NCBI RefSeq assembly: GCF_001435445.1
Contig: NZ_AZDH01000018.1
Coordinates: forward strand, 62,001 to 126,000
Origin: Companilactobacillus kimchii DSM 13961 = JCM 10707
GTDB lineage: Bacteria > Bacillota > Bacilli > Lactobacillales > Lactobacillaceae
DNA: 64,000 nucleotides
Direction of reading: 5' to 3'
In this document: positions 33,983 through 42,596 of the stretch, piece by piece
How positions within the stretch are numbered: the first letter of the stretch is position 1
Layout of the letters: each line of letters begins with the position of its first letter
The notes under the pieces: generated by a model
Databases searched by the model: none
What the model was told of the DNA's origin: nothing
The model's input: the letters and a program-made list of their open reading frames with translations, nothing else
Made by a program: the position numbers and the translations under genes

Positions 33983-35092
33983 ATGAAGTTTATTATTGCA
34001 CCTGGAAAATATAGTAATAACATTAGCTCGACTAAGATTGGTCAAGCTATTTATAGTGGCATCTCGCGTGCTATGCCGGATGCAAAAATAATTACCATGC
34101 CCGTCACTGATAGTAAAGATGGGATGCCAGCATTAATAGAACATACTATTGGAGGGCATTGGGATGAGGTTTCTTATTTTGATGCTTTTTGGGAAAATCG
34201 AACGGGACGTTATCTTGTTACCCAGATCGGTAGTCAACTTACCGCTATTATGGATTCAGAGCAAGTAGTTGGAGTTGATTTAGCAAAAAATAAAAACCGA
34301 AATGACTTGTTTCATGCAACAAGTTATGGTTTGGGTGAATTTATCATAGATGCAGTTACTAATGGAATTAAAAATATTGTGCTCTGCTTAGGTAAGACGG
34401 CTGTGGCTGACGGTGGGCTAGGGGCCTTGCAAGCTTTAGGGGCTAAAATCTATGATGAAAATGGTCAGCTGATTCCTGAGGGTGAGAACCCTTTGATTAA
34501 TGCCTTTCGTGTCGATATGGAAGATGTTTATCAATTATTAGGTGGAAGAACTCGTTTGACCGTTCTATTGAATTATTCGGGTCGAAAATTATCGGATAAC
34601 GTTGAATATTTGAATGAAGCACAAGAAAGTTTTTTGGAAGATAATTTAGTTTTTATCACTGAAAAAATGAATCAGAAGTATAATTTAGATATACACCCAA
34701 TGCCTCATTCTGATTCGATTAAGACTTTGGCTGGGGCTTTTGCAATGATTAATGCACGAATTTCTAGATCGTCATTTGAATGGGTGGCAAAAGTTACAGG
34801 GATGGAAGAAACGATTCGTTCCACTAATATTTTAATTACCGCTACCGATAAAATTTCCCGTGAAGCAATGCATGATGACATGTTGTATCACTTGAGTCGA
34901 CTCGCTGGAGCTCAAAAAGTTCCGACCTTTGCTTTGTGTAATAATTTTGTTGATGACTTTCAAAGTTATGAACAACTTTTCACCGGAATATTTTCAACTC
35001 AAATGACGGAGTATGATGATGAAATGACGATGTTCGAGAATTACGAATCCGTTTCAAATCAGTTAGTACGGACATTAATGGCTTTCAAATAA
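33983..35092 (+). CDS. Glycerate kinase family protein, divergent
   Basis: This 369-residue protein has the overall pattern of glycerate 2-kinase (GarK/GlxK): KFIIAPGKYSNNISSTKIGQ at the start, then LCLGKTAVADGGLGALQALG, DVMEDVY-like DMEDVYQLL and a C-terminal helix run. The motifs deviate from the family: the usual DSFKGSLSA is GKYSNNISS, DGGEGT is SKDGMP, and LGGSATNDGG is LGKTAVADGG. It may phosphorylate glycerate or have changed substrate. It is likely monocistronic; a usp gene follows after 83 bases. Confidence 0.75.
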   Translation: MKFIIAPGKYSNNISSTKIGQAIYSGISRAMPDAKIITMPVTDSKDGMPALIEHTIGGHWDEVSYFDAFWENRTGRYLVTQIGSQLTAIMDSEQVVGVDLAKNKNRNDLFHATSYGLGEFIIDAVTNGIKNIVLCLGKTAVADGGLGALQALGAKIYDENGQLIPEGENPLINAFRVDMEDVYQLLGGRTRLTVLLNYSGRKLSDNVEYLNEAQESFLEDNLVFITEKMNQKYNLDIHPMPHSDSIKTLAGAFAMINARISRSSFEWVAKVTGMEETIRSTNILITATDKISREAMHDDMLYHLSRLAGAQKVPTFALCNNFVDDFQSYEQLFTGIFSTQMTEYDDEMTMFENYESVSNQLVRTLMAFK

Positions 35093-35175
35093 TTTTGTAA
35101 AATATTGAATAAAATATATGAATGCATTAATCTTACATTAGAAGGTATTCAATAAGTGCATTGGAGGATTGAATT

Positions 35176-35664
35176 ATGGAACAAGACTATAAGAAGATTT
35201 TGGTTCCTGTAGATGGATCAAAAGAAGCAGAAATGGCTTTTAAAAAAGCTGTAACAGTTGCACAAATGAACGGTGGACACATCGATGTTTTGACAGTCTT
35301 AGATACAAAGCAATTCATTGGTTTACATGGCGGTATGTTGAACGGTGATGTTATCTATCAACTTTCCGAAGATGCGCAAAAGTATCTTACAGAATTAAAA
35401 GATGGTGCCATTAAAGATGGTTTCAAAGAAGAAGATATTGATATCCACGTTCGTTTCGGTGAACCTAAAACCGTTATTTCTCAAGAATTTGTTGAAGAAT
35501 ATAAGAATGATCTGATTATGATTGGTTCAACGGGTATGAATGCCGTAACACGTTTGTTGGTCGGTTCAGTTTCTGAATATGTCACAAGAAATGCTAGAAC
35601 TGATGTTATTATCGTCAGAACAGATATTGATAATAAAAGATTTACTGATAAAAAGAAAAAATAA
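35176..35664 (+). CDS. Universal stress protein (UspA family)
   Basis: The 162-residue UspA-fold protein starts YKKILVPVDGSKEAEMAFKK and carries the nucleotide-binding motif GSTGMNAVTRLLVGSVSEYV (G-2x-G-9x-G-S/T), so it is of the ATP-binding type. TTGGAGGA precedes the ATG. It is followed by a terminator, and the upstream 80 bases contain TATTGAATA and TATTCAATA as an inverted repeat. A role in stress survival is known for the family; nothing here narrows it. Confidence 0.93.
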   Translation: MEQDYKKILVPVDGSKEAEMAFKKAVTVAQMNGGHIDVLTVLDTKQFIGLHGGMLNGDVIYQLSEDAQKYLTELKDGAIKDGFKEEDIDIHVRFGEPKTVISQEFVEEYKNDLIMIGSTGMNAVTRLLVGSVSEYVTRNARTDVIIVRTDIDNKRFTDKKKK

Positions 35665-35673
35665 TTCATATTA

Positions 35674-35696
35674 GGCTGGCGTATGCCAGCTTTTTT
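35674..35696 (+). terminator. Rho-independent terminator
   Basis: GGCTGGC and GCCAGC pair across GTAT, followed by six T. It lies between usp and tag. Confidence 0.92.
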
Positions 35697-35711
35697 AGTT
35701 TGGAGAAAAAG

Positions 35712-36257
35712 ATGAGATGTGAGTGGGCTAACAGTTCCGAAGCAATGCAGGCGTACCATGATAATGAGTGGGGGAAACCAAGCCACGATGAGCAATATTT
35801 TTTTGAAATGTTGACGTTAGAAGGAGCCCAAGCGGGATTATCTTGGGCAACAATTATTAAGCGACGTGCGACATATCGTCAGGCATATGATGATTTTGAA
35901 ATAGACAAAGTGGCGGCTTACGATCAAGAAAAGCGAGACGCAATGTTGCAGGATAAAGGTATTATCCGTAACCGCTTGAAAGTCGATTCTTCGATCAACA
36001 ATGCTCGTGTGATTCAAGAAATGCATCAAAAAGGTGAAAAATTTTCCAATTATATTTGGAATTTTGTTGATAATAAACCAATAATTAATCATTATAGTGA
36101 TATGAGTGAAATGCCTGCTCAAACAAAATTGTCACAACAAATCAGTAAAGATCTGAAAAAACGTGGCTTTCGATTTGTAGGACCAACGATTATCTATTCG
36201 TTTTTACAAGCAGTGGGAGTTATTAATGATCACATGGACTCCTGTAATTACAAGTAG
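35712..36257 (+). CDS. tag: DNA-3-methyladenine glycosylase I
   Basis: The 181-residue base-excision enzyme removes 3-methyladenine from DNA. The start MRCEWANSSEAMQAYHDNEWG provides Cys and His, and NDHMDSCNYK near the end provides His and Cys, which together form the Zn site of TAG. The catalytic Glu is in MLTLEGAQAGLSWATII. The ATG at 35712 behind TGGAGA is preferred to the TTG at 35700. Confidence 0.95.
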   Translation: MRCEWANSSEAMQAYHDNEWGKPSHDEQYFFEMLTLEGAQAGLSWATIIKRRATYRQAYDDFEIDKVAAYDQEKRDAMLQDKGIIRNRLKVDSSINNARVIQEMHQKGEKFSNYIWNFVDNKPIINHYSDMSEMPAQTKLSQQISKDLKKRGFRFVGPTIIYSFLQAVGVINDHMDSCNYK

Positions 36258-36298
36258 AAATTAGTATAATGATGTTAAAGTATTCTTTTTTTATTTGG

Positions 36299-36475
36299 TT
36301 TATGCCGTTCTCCGCAAGAATCTGATTTGGCTGGAACGTAGTGGGCACGACTTGGAGCCAATTGGTTTTTGGTTTCGGACTGGTAAATGTTTCTATTTGT
36401 TGTCCTTTTTCTGAATCATTTGAGGTAAGCAATAAAAAACGTTATCTAGTTGGGAGCAAGCGGGAGACGGAATCC
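36299..36475 (+). repeat. Structured repeat R2, copy 5 (partial) with conserved trailer
   Basis: The leader TATGCCGTTCTCCGCAAGAA, then TTTGGCTGGAACGTAGTGGG and CACGACTTGGAGCCAATTGG, match the 5' half of R2; the inner hairpins are missing and TTGGCT can pair with AGCCAA. The trailer GGACTGGTAAATG and about 80 further bases resemble the DNA behind copy 3. It fills the gap between tag and the next gene. Confidence 0.65.
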
Positions 36476-36524
36476 TAAACAAACCATACAATAAAGAAAG
36501 AACCATTAAAGACGGAGGATGATT

Positions 36525-37013
36525 ATGAATTCTGAGACTATTAGTAAATTAGCCGAAAAGCTTTATGAAGATAGAAAAAATATTGAAGATAAATCACAAA
36601 AATTTGACGCACAAGCAGTGTATGACATTTTAGATTCACTTGAGGTTTTGAGAAAACCGATTAAAGAATACTTTGATATGACTGAAGACGATTATTACCA
36701 AAATGAATCTGACCACCGTTTAACTTTGCAAAATCCAGATCATAAACTTAGTGAATTACATGATCGAGTACAAGTTAACCATGTTGATGGTTCTTTGGCT
36801 GGTCACAAGATCAACTTTACATATAACCATGAAGATCCATATGCAAGTGGTGATTATAAAGTTAAGACCGATATCAACTTGGTCAGTTTTGCATTTACCG
36901 TTATCGGAGCAGTTTATGACAATACCATTGTCGCTGATGTTAGAAATTCAGTTTCTAAAGATGCAATCCTTTCAATCGGACTAGCAGCACATGCTATTGA
37001 GGAATGGCAATAA
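36525..37013 (+). CDS. Hypothetical protein
   Basis: This soluble, acidic protein of 162 residues is not recognised. It has no signal peptide or membrane segment. It opens with a helical stretch (SETISKLAEKLYEDRKNIED) and the second half reads like a small beta-rich domain (GHKINFTYNHEDPYASGDYK, NLVSFAFTVIGAVYDNTIVA). The ATG at 36525 has GGAGG six bases upstream; the first ATG (36519) overlaps that site. The stop overlaps the start of the ABC ATPase (TAATG), so it is translationally coupled to the ABC pair and may belong to it functionally. Confidence 0.65.
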   Translation: MNSETISKLAEKLYEDRKNIEDKSQKFDAQAVYDILDSLEVLRKPIKEYFDMTEDDYYQNESDHRLTLQNPDHKLSELHDRVQVNHVDGSLAGHKINFTYNHEDPYASGDYKVKTDINLVSFAFTVIGAVYDNTIVADVRNSVSKDAILSIGLAAHAIEEWQ

Positions 37014-37834
37014 TGAAATTAATATCAGTCAATGATTTATCATTGCAGCGAGAGGGCTACTTTGCATTTAAGCATGTAGCTTTTTCTTTATCTCAAAATG
37101 AGATAGTTGGTATTAGTGGCGAAAATGGTAGCGGCAAAACACAGCTTTTAGAAACGATAGCAAATTATGAACAAGCCGATAGTGGCAAAATTGAATACAC
37201 TCCTGGCGTCAGAATTGGTTATATGCCTCAAAATGATCCTCAAATTATCGAACAGACTGTTAGAAAATATCTTGAAGATATCAGATGTTTGTCTAAAGAT
37301 TTAGCTGTCCGGAAGGATCAACTAGATGCGATGGTTACTTATATGAAGTTGGCACCTTATTTAGATAGAACGGTTGATCAACTTTCATTAGGTCTAAAGC
37401 GTCGAATTAGTTTCTTGGCGGCCGTAGTTGGACATCCCAATGTCTTGTTGCTAGACGAGCCTTTTGCTTTTCAAAGTGATGAGACAATTCAGAATATGTT
37501 AAGCATGTTGCAGGATTTAAAGGATAATGGTTCAGGAATATTATTGGTAGGCACTGAGCAAAATGATGAAATATCTGAAATATTAGACAGTAGTTATCAT
37601 TTTGAAAATGGTAGATTACAACAGTTACAGAGTTTAAAAACTAAAGATAGTCAGTTGTTTTTCAGTGTTCACCATAATTCCATCGCTTTAACACATGATT
37701 TAGTCAACTATATGACAAGAAATGCTAATGGAGTAGTGGAAATGAAGGTTCCTTTAGAACGAAAAGATGCCATTATCGGTAAAATGATTGCCCTCAATTA
37801 TCAATTTGAGGAGGCACACGATATTGAAAATTAA
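37013..37834 (+). CDS. ABC transporter ATP-binding protein
   Basis: The 273-residue ATPase has Walker A GENGSGKTQLLE, Q-loop GYMPQNDPQ, a divergent signature LSLGLKRRISFLAAV, Walker B VLLLDEPFAF and a weak H-loop region (GTEQNDEI, with no His). The missing H-loop His and the changed signature suggest low or altered ATPase activity. The start overlaps the stop of the upstream gene and its end overlaps the membrane gene start by 11 bases, giving a tight three-gene unit. It probably drives the ABC-2-like membrane protein that follows. Confidence 0.82.
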   Translation: MKLISVNDLSLQREGYFAFKHVAFSLSQNEIVGISGENGSGKTQLLETIANYEQADSGKIEYTPGVRIGYMPQNDPQIIEQTVRKYLEDIRCLSKDLAVRKDQLDAMVTYMKLAPYLDRTVDQLSLGLKRRISFLAAVVGHPNVLLLDEPFAFQSDETIQNMLSMLQDLKDNGSGILLVGTEQNDEISEILDSSYHFENGRLQQLQSLKTKDSQLFFSVHHNSIALTHDLVNYMTRNANGVVEMKVPLERKDAIIGKMIALNYQFEEAHDIEN

Positions 37835-38498
37835 AGTATTGTTAAAAAATTATTTACAGTTCGTTTTTCAAGATTTTCTTTATCTAACATTATTATTCTC
37901 TATCATTGTTTTTGGTTTAACAGCGGATCACCTATTAAGTATTGATTATCATGAGAAATATAGCCTATTATTAATAGGGATGTTTTTTTTATCGTTATTT
38001 TCAACGATGAATCTGTATCATAATGATAAAGTTTATAATTATTATTTAAGACAAAAAGTGAATAGCTACTGGTCAGAGGTCATCAGTCAATTTTTGACGG
38101 TATTAATTTTAAATATAATTTCAGGAATATTGATTTTTATATTTAGCTTAATTCTCTGTAAAAATATATTTTTAGATGTTGTCGGAATAGTTTCATTAAT
38201 TTCTGTGGGATTCTTGGGTAGTTCAATTGCGACTCTTTTCAAGACGCAATGGCAGAAACATTCTAGTTTGGGACAAATTGGAACTCTAGTTTTTGTTTAT
38301 TTGGCCTTATCAGGTAGTGTCGTCAGCATCTTTAAGAATATTGAAATGATTTTTCCGCCTCTTTCAAGAATGATTGTTAGCTTGCATAGCAATTCTTCTA
38401 TTATTAAATTATTGCCCTTAGCAGGACAAACTTTTTTATATGCCTTAATACTATTTGTTATTAGCTGGTTTATTTATAAAAAAAATAAGAAAAGTTGA
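37824..38498 (+). CDS. ABC-2-like membrane protein
   Basis: This protein of about 224 residues has six hydrophobic segments and no conserved motif that I can name. The TTG at 37824 lies eight bases behind GAGGAGG and is preferred to longer upstream starts. It overlaps the ATPase gene by 11 bases. Topology and context suggest the membrane part of a small ABC exporter, perhaps for a peptide or lipid. It is AT-rich compared with its neighbours. Confidence 0.65.
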   Translation: MKIKVLLKNYLQFVFQDFLYLTLLFSIIVFGLTADHLLSIDYHEKYSLLLIGMFFLSLFSTMNLYHNDKVYNYYLRQKVNSYWSEVISQFLTVLILNIISGILIFIFSLILCKNIFLDVVGIVSLISVGFLGSSIATLFKTQWQKHSSLGQIGTLVFVYLALSGSVVSIFKNIEMIFPPLSRMIVSLHSNSSIIKLLPLAGQTFLYALILFVISWFIYKKNKKS

Positions 38499-38566
38499 AT
38501 AAAACTATTGCAATGAGGTATTCTTTTTTGTTTTAATATCCTGATGAAGTGAGGAGGCAAAATTTT

Positions 38567-39091
38567 ATGAGCAATATTTATTTACGTCAATCAACACTTG
38601 ACGATTTGCCAAGAATTATTGATATCATCGGTGGCGCTAAAAGAACCTTACGGGACCGTGGCGTTGATCAATGGCAAGTAGGTTATCCCGATGAGAAAAT
38701 CCTAGAACAAGATATTCAAGAAGATATAAGTTATGTTTTAATACTAGATGGTGAGGTAGTTGGAGTAGCTGCTTTGCAGCAAGGTTACGATAAGAATTAT
38801 CAAGATATGACTTCAGGGTCATGGGCGAAAGATTCTGACGTGACTTACTCCATTATTCACCGCATAGCTGTTGAACCAGGTCATCAAGGGCAACACCTTT
38901 CAGCCGCTTTGATTCAACAACTATTAACAATCTCGCATTACCTGGGTTACAGTGATGTCAGAATCGACACTCATCCTGACAATTTGGTAATGCAACATGT
39001 TATTACAAGTAATGGATTCGTTGAAAAGGGAACTATTACGATGGATGAAGATCATGGTATTAGAAAAGCTTATCAAATTCTTCTAAAGTAA
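38567..39091 (+). CDS. GNAT family N-acetyltransferase
   Basis: The 174-residue protein starts SNIYLRQSTLDDLPRIIDII and has the acetyl-CoA-binding block IHRIAVEPGHQGQHLSAALI (R/Q-x-x-G-x-G/A variant) and DVRIDTHPDNLVMQHVITSNGFVEKG near the C-terminus, all typical of GNAT enzymes. GAGGAGG lies eight bases upstream of the ATG at 38567; the GTG at 38549 precedes that site. The acceptor substrate is unknown. A terminator follows at 39144-39166. Confidence 0.9.
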   Translation: MSNIYLRQSTLDDLPRIIDIIGGAKRTLRDRGVDQWQVGYPDEKILEQDIQEDISYVLILDGEVVGVAALQQGYDKNYQDMTSGSWAKDSDVTYSIIHRIAVEPGHQGQHLSAALIQQLLTISHYLGYSDVRIDTHPDNLVMQHVITSNGFVEKGTITMDEDHGIRKAYQILLK

Positions 39092-39143
39092 GCGTCAAAG
39101 GATTATTTTTCATATCTTTGATATATAATTGAGCCATAATGAG

Positions 39144-39166
39144 ACCATCGTGAGATGGTTTTTTTA
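39144..39166 (+). terminator. Rho-independent terminator
   Basis: ACCATC and GATGGT pair across GTGA, followed by T residues. Confidence 0.85.
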
Positions 39167-39208
39167 CTATAATTGTTTCCAGAGTATGGGATATTGGAGA
39201 TCATAAAA

Positions 39209-40378
39209 TTGAAAATCAAAAATATTGCAAGCAGAATGTTGACGCCAAAGCCATCAGAATTCATATCAGCACACACTGATATGTTTTTGAAGCGGCTAAA
39301 GCCACGTCCTTTCGTTGTTGATTATATAAAGGGCGTTTATGACAATAATGTAAAACCAAATGTTACTGGTGATACAGTAACTCTGTCCGTATTAACCGAC
39401 ACACACGCTAAAGCAATTGCCAGTGCGTCTTATTACGGTATCAATGGCGCACGTCATATTATTGAGGCCAATAATGTTAGTGATGCTGTCAACTTAGACT
39501 TGAATGTCCATCTGGGAGATTTAATTGATGGAAGTGATAAACCTGAGATCAGTCGAGGGTTATTGCAGTTTGCTGTTGAAAATTATCAAAAGAGCAAGGC
39601 ACCATTTTATCTTCTTGAGGGTAATCACGATGAGAATGATAAGTACGATGAACATAAGTTTTTTGGTTCAGCATCATTTCAACGGGATGATTATGACTCA
39701 TTAGTAACAAAGTATAATTTTGCACAACCAGATATTTTTAGATTGAATCCAGTGTCTAAAGTTGGTTGGTACGATAAGGGCGATATACGAATTGTCTTTA
39801 TCGATACTAGCGATATTCCTTATATACTTAGTAATGGTTCTAAGAAATATGATTTTAAGAAAGTTCGTGGCGTCAGAGAACAACAGCTAGAAGATTTGGT
39901 TAAAATCTTAGAAAATACCATTGATAAACATGTTATTGTAATGGGGCATGCTAATATTGTGAGTCCAAGTGGCCGGAGTGCTTTGAATTTTAATGGTGAC
40001 TTGGTTCAACAACTATTAGTAAGCTTCAACAACAAAACTTCTGGTCAATTAAAAAATGAATTGACAGGAGATTTTGGTGTAAATTTACGCTATGATTTCT
40101 CGTCTACAGGCATTTCCAAGGTAACAACTTATATTTGTGGTCATATGCATTATGAAAAAAACTACAAAGTTTCTGAAATTAATCATATAATATTAAATTG
40201 TTCGGCCTTAATGGGTAAGAAACATGGTTTAACAACTGACTATAACAAGAAGTGGGACAGGCGTTATAATGAAATCTCAGAATTAGCGGGCTATTTCATT
40301 AATATCGACCCGAACAAATTGCGCTTACAAATTTTCGGTTACGGAGCCGCTACAAGATATGTAAGTTTTGAAATATAA
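39209..40378 (+). CDS. Calcineurin-like metallophosphoesterase
   Basis: The protein has 389 residues. The five metallophosphoesterase blocks are in order: LTDTHA, HLGDLIDG, EGNHDEND, VMGHANIV and CGHMHYEK. No signal peptide is seen, so it is probably cytoplasmic. The TTG at 39209 lies eight bases behind GGAGA and removes 12 unlikely residues from the longest frame. It is 12 bases upstream of the asparagine synthetase, hence probably cotranscribed. The substrate is unknown; a link with cell wall metabolism is only suggested by the neighbours. Confidence 0.85.
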   Translation: MKIKNIASRMLTPKPSEFISAHTDMFLKRLKPRPFVVDYIKGVYDNNVKPNVTGDTVTLSVLTDTHAKAIASASYYGINGARHIIEANNVSDAVNLDLNVHLGDLIDGSDKPEISRGLLQFAVENYQKSKAPFYLLEGNHDENDKYDEHKFFGSASFQRDDYDSLVTKYNFAQPDIFRLNPVSKVGWYDKGDIRIVFIDTSDIPYILSNGSKKYDFKKVRGVREQQLEDLVKILENTIDKHVIVMGHANIVSPSGRSALNFNGDLVQQLLVSFNNKTSGQLKNELTGDFGVNLRYDFSSTGISKVTTYICGHMHYEKNYKVSEINHIILNCSALMGKKHGLTTDYNKKWDRRYNEISELAGYFINIDPNKLRLQIFGYGAATRYVSFEI

Positions 40379-40390
40379 GGGAGAATTTTT

Positions 40391-42286
40391 ATGTGTGGAA
40401 TTGTCGGATTCGTAGATAAAAATATTACAGACAAGAAGCCTGTAATTGAGGCTATGATGGATACGATCAAGCATCGTGGTCCAAATAGTTCTGGTGAATT
40501 ATTGGATGGCGACGCTGCTTTAGGTTTCCGCCGCTTGAGTATTATTGATATTAGTAGTGGTATGCAACCTATTTACAACGAAGATAGATCAAAAGCTGTT
40601 ATTTTTAACGGTGAAATTTACAATTACAAAGATGTTAGAAAAGATTTGAAAAAAGCAGGACACGTCTTTACAACTGACACAGATACTGAAGTTCTTCTAC
40701 ATGGTTTTGAAGAATGGGGTATTGAAGGTTTACTTAAGAAGATTCGTGGAATGTTTGCTTTCGTAATTTATGATTTAAAAACTGGTGATATTACTGGTGC
40801 TAGAGATTTCTTTGGTATCAAGCCACTTTATTACTACAACCGTGAAGGCACATTTATTTTCGGTTCAGAAATCAAGTCCTTCTTGAAAGAACCAAACTTC
40901 AAAAAAGAATTGAATAAAGCTGCTTTGAAGCCATATTTGACTTTCCAATATTCAGCTTTGAACGAAACATTCTTCAAGAATGTCTTCAGAATTCCTGAAG
41001 GTCATTACTTTACATACAAGAATGGCAAGTTAAGTATCAAGAAGTATTGGGATATGTCCTTCAAAGAGAACAATTTGTCATTTGAAGAAACTGTTAAGAG
41101 AATTGATAAGTCTATTCGTGAATCAGTTAATGAACACTCTATCAGTGATGTGCCAGTAGGTTCATTACTATCTAGTGGTGTTGATTCAAGTTACGTTACA
41201 GCTGTTTTGAAACCACAACATACATACTCAATTGATTTTGATACAAGTACATATGAAGAGGGTACTGCAGCTAAGATGTTAGCTGACAAATTAGGCCTTG
41301 AAAATACACGTGGTATCGTTACAAAAGAGGAAGCGGTCAAATCAATTCCTCTAATTCAGTACTACATGGATGAACCAGACTCAAATCCTTCATGTATACC
41401 ACTTTACTTCTTAACTAAATTAGCAAGTAAGGATGTAACGGTTATTCTTTCTGGTGAAGGAGCCGATGAACTATTTGCTGGTTATGCAAATTATGGATTC
41501 CATTCACATTCCAAAGTTATCCGTGTCGTAGCGGAAGATTTGAAACACTTACCAAAAGGTGTTAAGTACAAGTTAGCTCATGGTTTGAAGAAATTACCTA
41601 ATTTCCCAGGTCGTTTGCATTTGTATGAATCAACTGCTAAAGCAGAAGAATTCTTCATTGGACAAGCTAAGATCTTTAATGAAAAAGAAGCTGCCGACTT
41701 GGTTAAACCTGAATTTGAGAAGTCACGTTCTGTTAAAGATATCGTTATGAGAAGTTATAGCAAGGTTAGTGGTTATAGCGATGAAGTTAAGAAGATGCAA
41801 TATCTTGATCTTCACCAATTCATGTCAAATGATATTTTACTAAAGGCCGATCGTATGAGTATGGCCAATTCCATGGAATTACGTGTACCATTCTTAGACA
41901 AAGAAGTTGCTAAAGTTGCTGCCGGTATTCCTACTAAGTATCTTCTGAATAGTAAAGATAGTAAGTATGCTTTACGTGTAGCCGCTGAACGTGCTTTACC
42001 TAAGGAATGGGCTAAACGTGAGAAACTTGGATTCCCAGTGCCAATCCGTGACTGGATCAAGACTAAGGAAGTTTATGAACAATTCCGTGATTTATTCAGT
42101 GCTGACTTTGCCGCAGAGTTCTTCGATCAAGATGCTATTTTGAAGATGCTTGATGGTTGTTACCGTGGTGAAAACGATGATCGTCGTAAAGTTTGGACAA
42201 TTTATACATTCTTGATTTGGTATAAAGTATTCTTTATTGATGATGGTAAGAAGCCCGATGTTGATCCTAAAGTTTTAGTAAATTAA
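40391..42286 (+). CDS. asnB: Asparagine synthetase, glutamine-hydrolysing
   Basis: The 631-residue enzyme has an N-terminal class II glutamine amidotransferase domain (Cys2 in MCGIVGFVDK, then KHRGPNSSGE and IFNGEIYNY) and a C-terminal synthetase domain with the ATP loop LLSSGVDSSYVTAV and SGEGADELFAGY. It could make free asparagine. However, the D-aspartate ligase gene that follows, and the known AsnH enzymes of lactococci and lactobacilli, make amidation of peptidoglycan D-Asp to D-Asn an equally good proposal. GGGAGA precedes the ATG, and a terminator follows at 42337. Confidence 0.93.
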   Translation: MCGIVGFVDKNITDKKPVIEAMMDTIKHRGPNSSGELLDGDAALGFRRLSIIDISSGMQPIYNEDRSKAVIFNGEIYNYKDVRKDLKKAGHVFTTDTDTEVLLHGFEEWGIEGLLKKIRGMFAFVIYDLKTGDITGARDFFGIKPLYYYNREGTFIFGSEIKSFLKEPNFKKELNKAALKPYLTFQYSALNETFFKNVFRIPEGHYFTYKNGKLSIKKYWDMSFKENNLSFEETVKRIDKSIRESVNEHSISDVPVGSLLSSGVDSSYVTAVLKPQHTYSIDFDTSTYEEGTAAKMLADKLGLENTRGIVTKEEAVKSIPLIQYYMDEPDSNPSCIPLYFLTKLASKDVTVILSGEGADELFAGYANYGFHSHSKVIRVVAEDLKHLPKGVKYKLAHGLKKLPNFPGRLHLYESTAKAEEFFIGQAKIFNEKEAADLVKPEFEKSRSVKDIVMRSYSKVSGYSDEVKKMQYLDLHQFMSNDILLKADRMSMANSMELRVPFLDKEVAKVAAGIPTKYLLNSKDSKYALRVAAERALPKEWAKREKLGFPVPIRDWIKTKEVYEQFRDLFSADFAAEFFDQDAILKMLDGCYRGENDDRRKVWTIYTFLIWYKVFFIDDGKKPDVDPKVLVN

Positions 42287-42336
42287 TATTTGAAAATAAA
42301 AATAATGTGATCTAATTATCACAGCAACATGAACAA

Positions 42337-42374
42337 AAAGACCGCAAATTCAGATTGATGAGTTTGCGGTCTTT
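42337..42374 (+). terminator. Rho-independent terminator after asnB
   Basis: AAAGACCGCAAA pairs perfectly with TTTGCGGTCTTT across a 14-base loop. The T run is short. Confidence 0.82.
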
Positions 42375-42470
42375 CATTTCGATAATCAAAAAATTAGTAT
42401 AATAATTTAAGAAAATAATAAGCCTCTCGGATTTAGTATAAATGACATCCTCGTTGTGCTAAATTGAGTA

Positions 42471-42479
42471 TGGTATAAT
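42471..42479 (+). promoter_or_regulatory. Extended -10 promoter of the D-Asp ligase gene
   Basis: TGGTATAAT is an extended -10 element. Transcription would start about seven bases later, at the beginning of the tandem repeats. Confidence 0.6.
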
Positions 42480-42487
42480 TCTGTGTG

Positions 42488-42585
42488 AAGTGTGTGTAAT
42501 TTTAAAAATAGAATTAATAATAAAGTGTGTAGTTTTAAATTTGAATTAATAATAAAGTGTGTAGTTTTAAAATTGAATTAATAAT
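42488..42585 (+). repeat. Three tandem 32-34 bp repeats in the 5' UTR
   Basis: Units at 42488-42521, 42522-42553 and 42554-42585 share AAGTGTGTAGTTTTAAA...GAATTAATAAT. The last two differ at one position. The array ends 11 bases before the ligase start codon. Confidence 0.9.
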
Positions 42586-42596
42586 ATAGTAAGAGG

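Noticed and set aside
42488-42585. Tandem repeats as a CRISPR array
   Set aside because: Units are contiguous with no unique spacers and there are no cas genes nearby.
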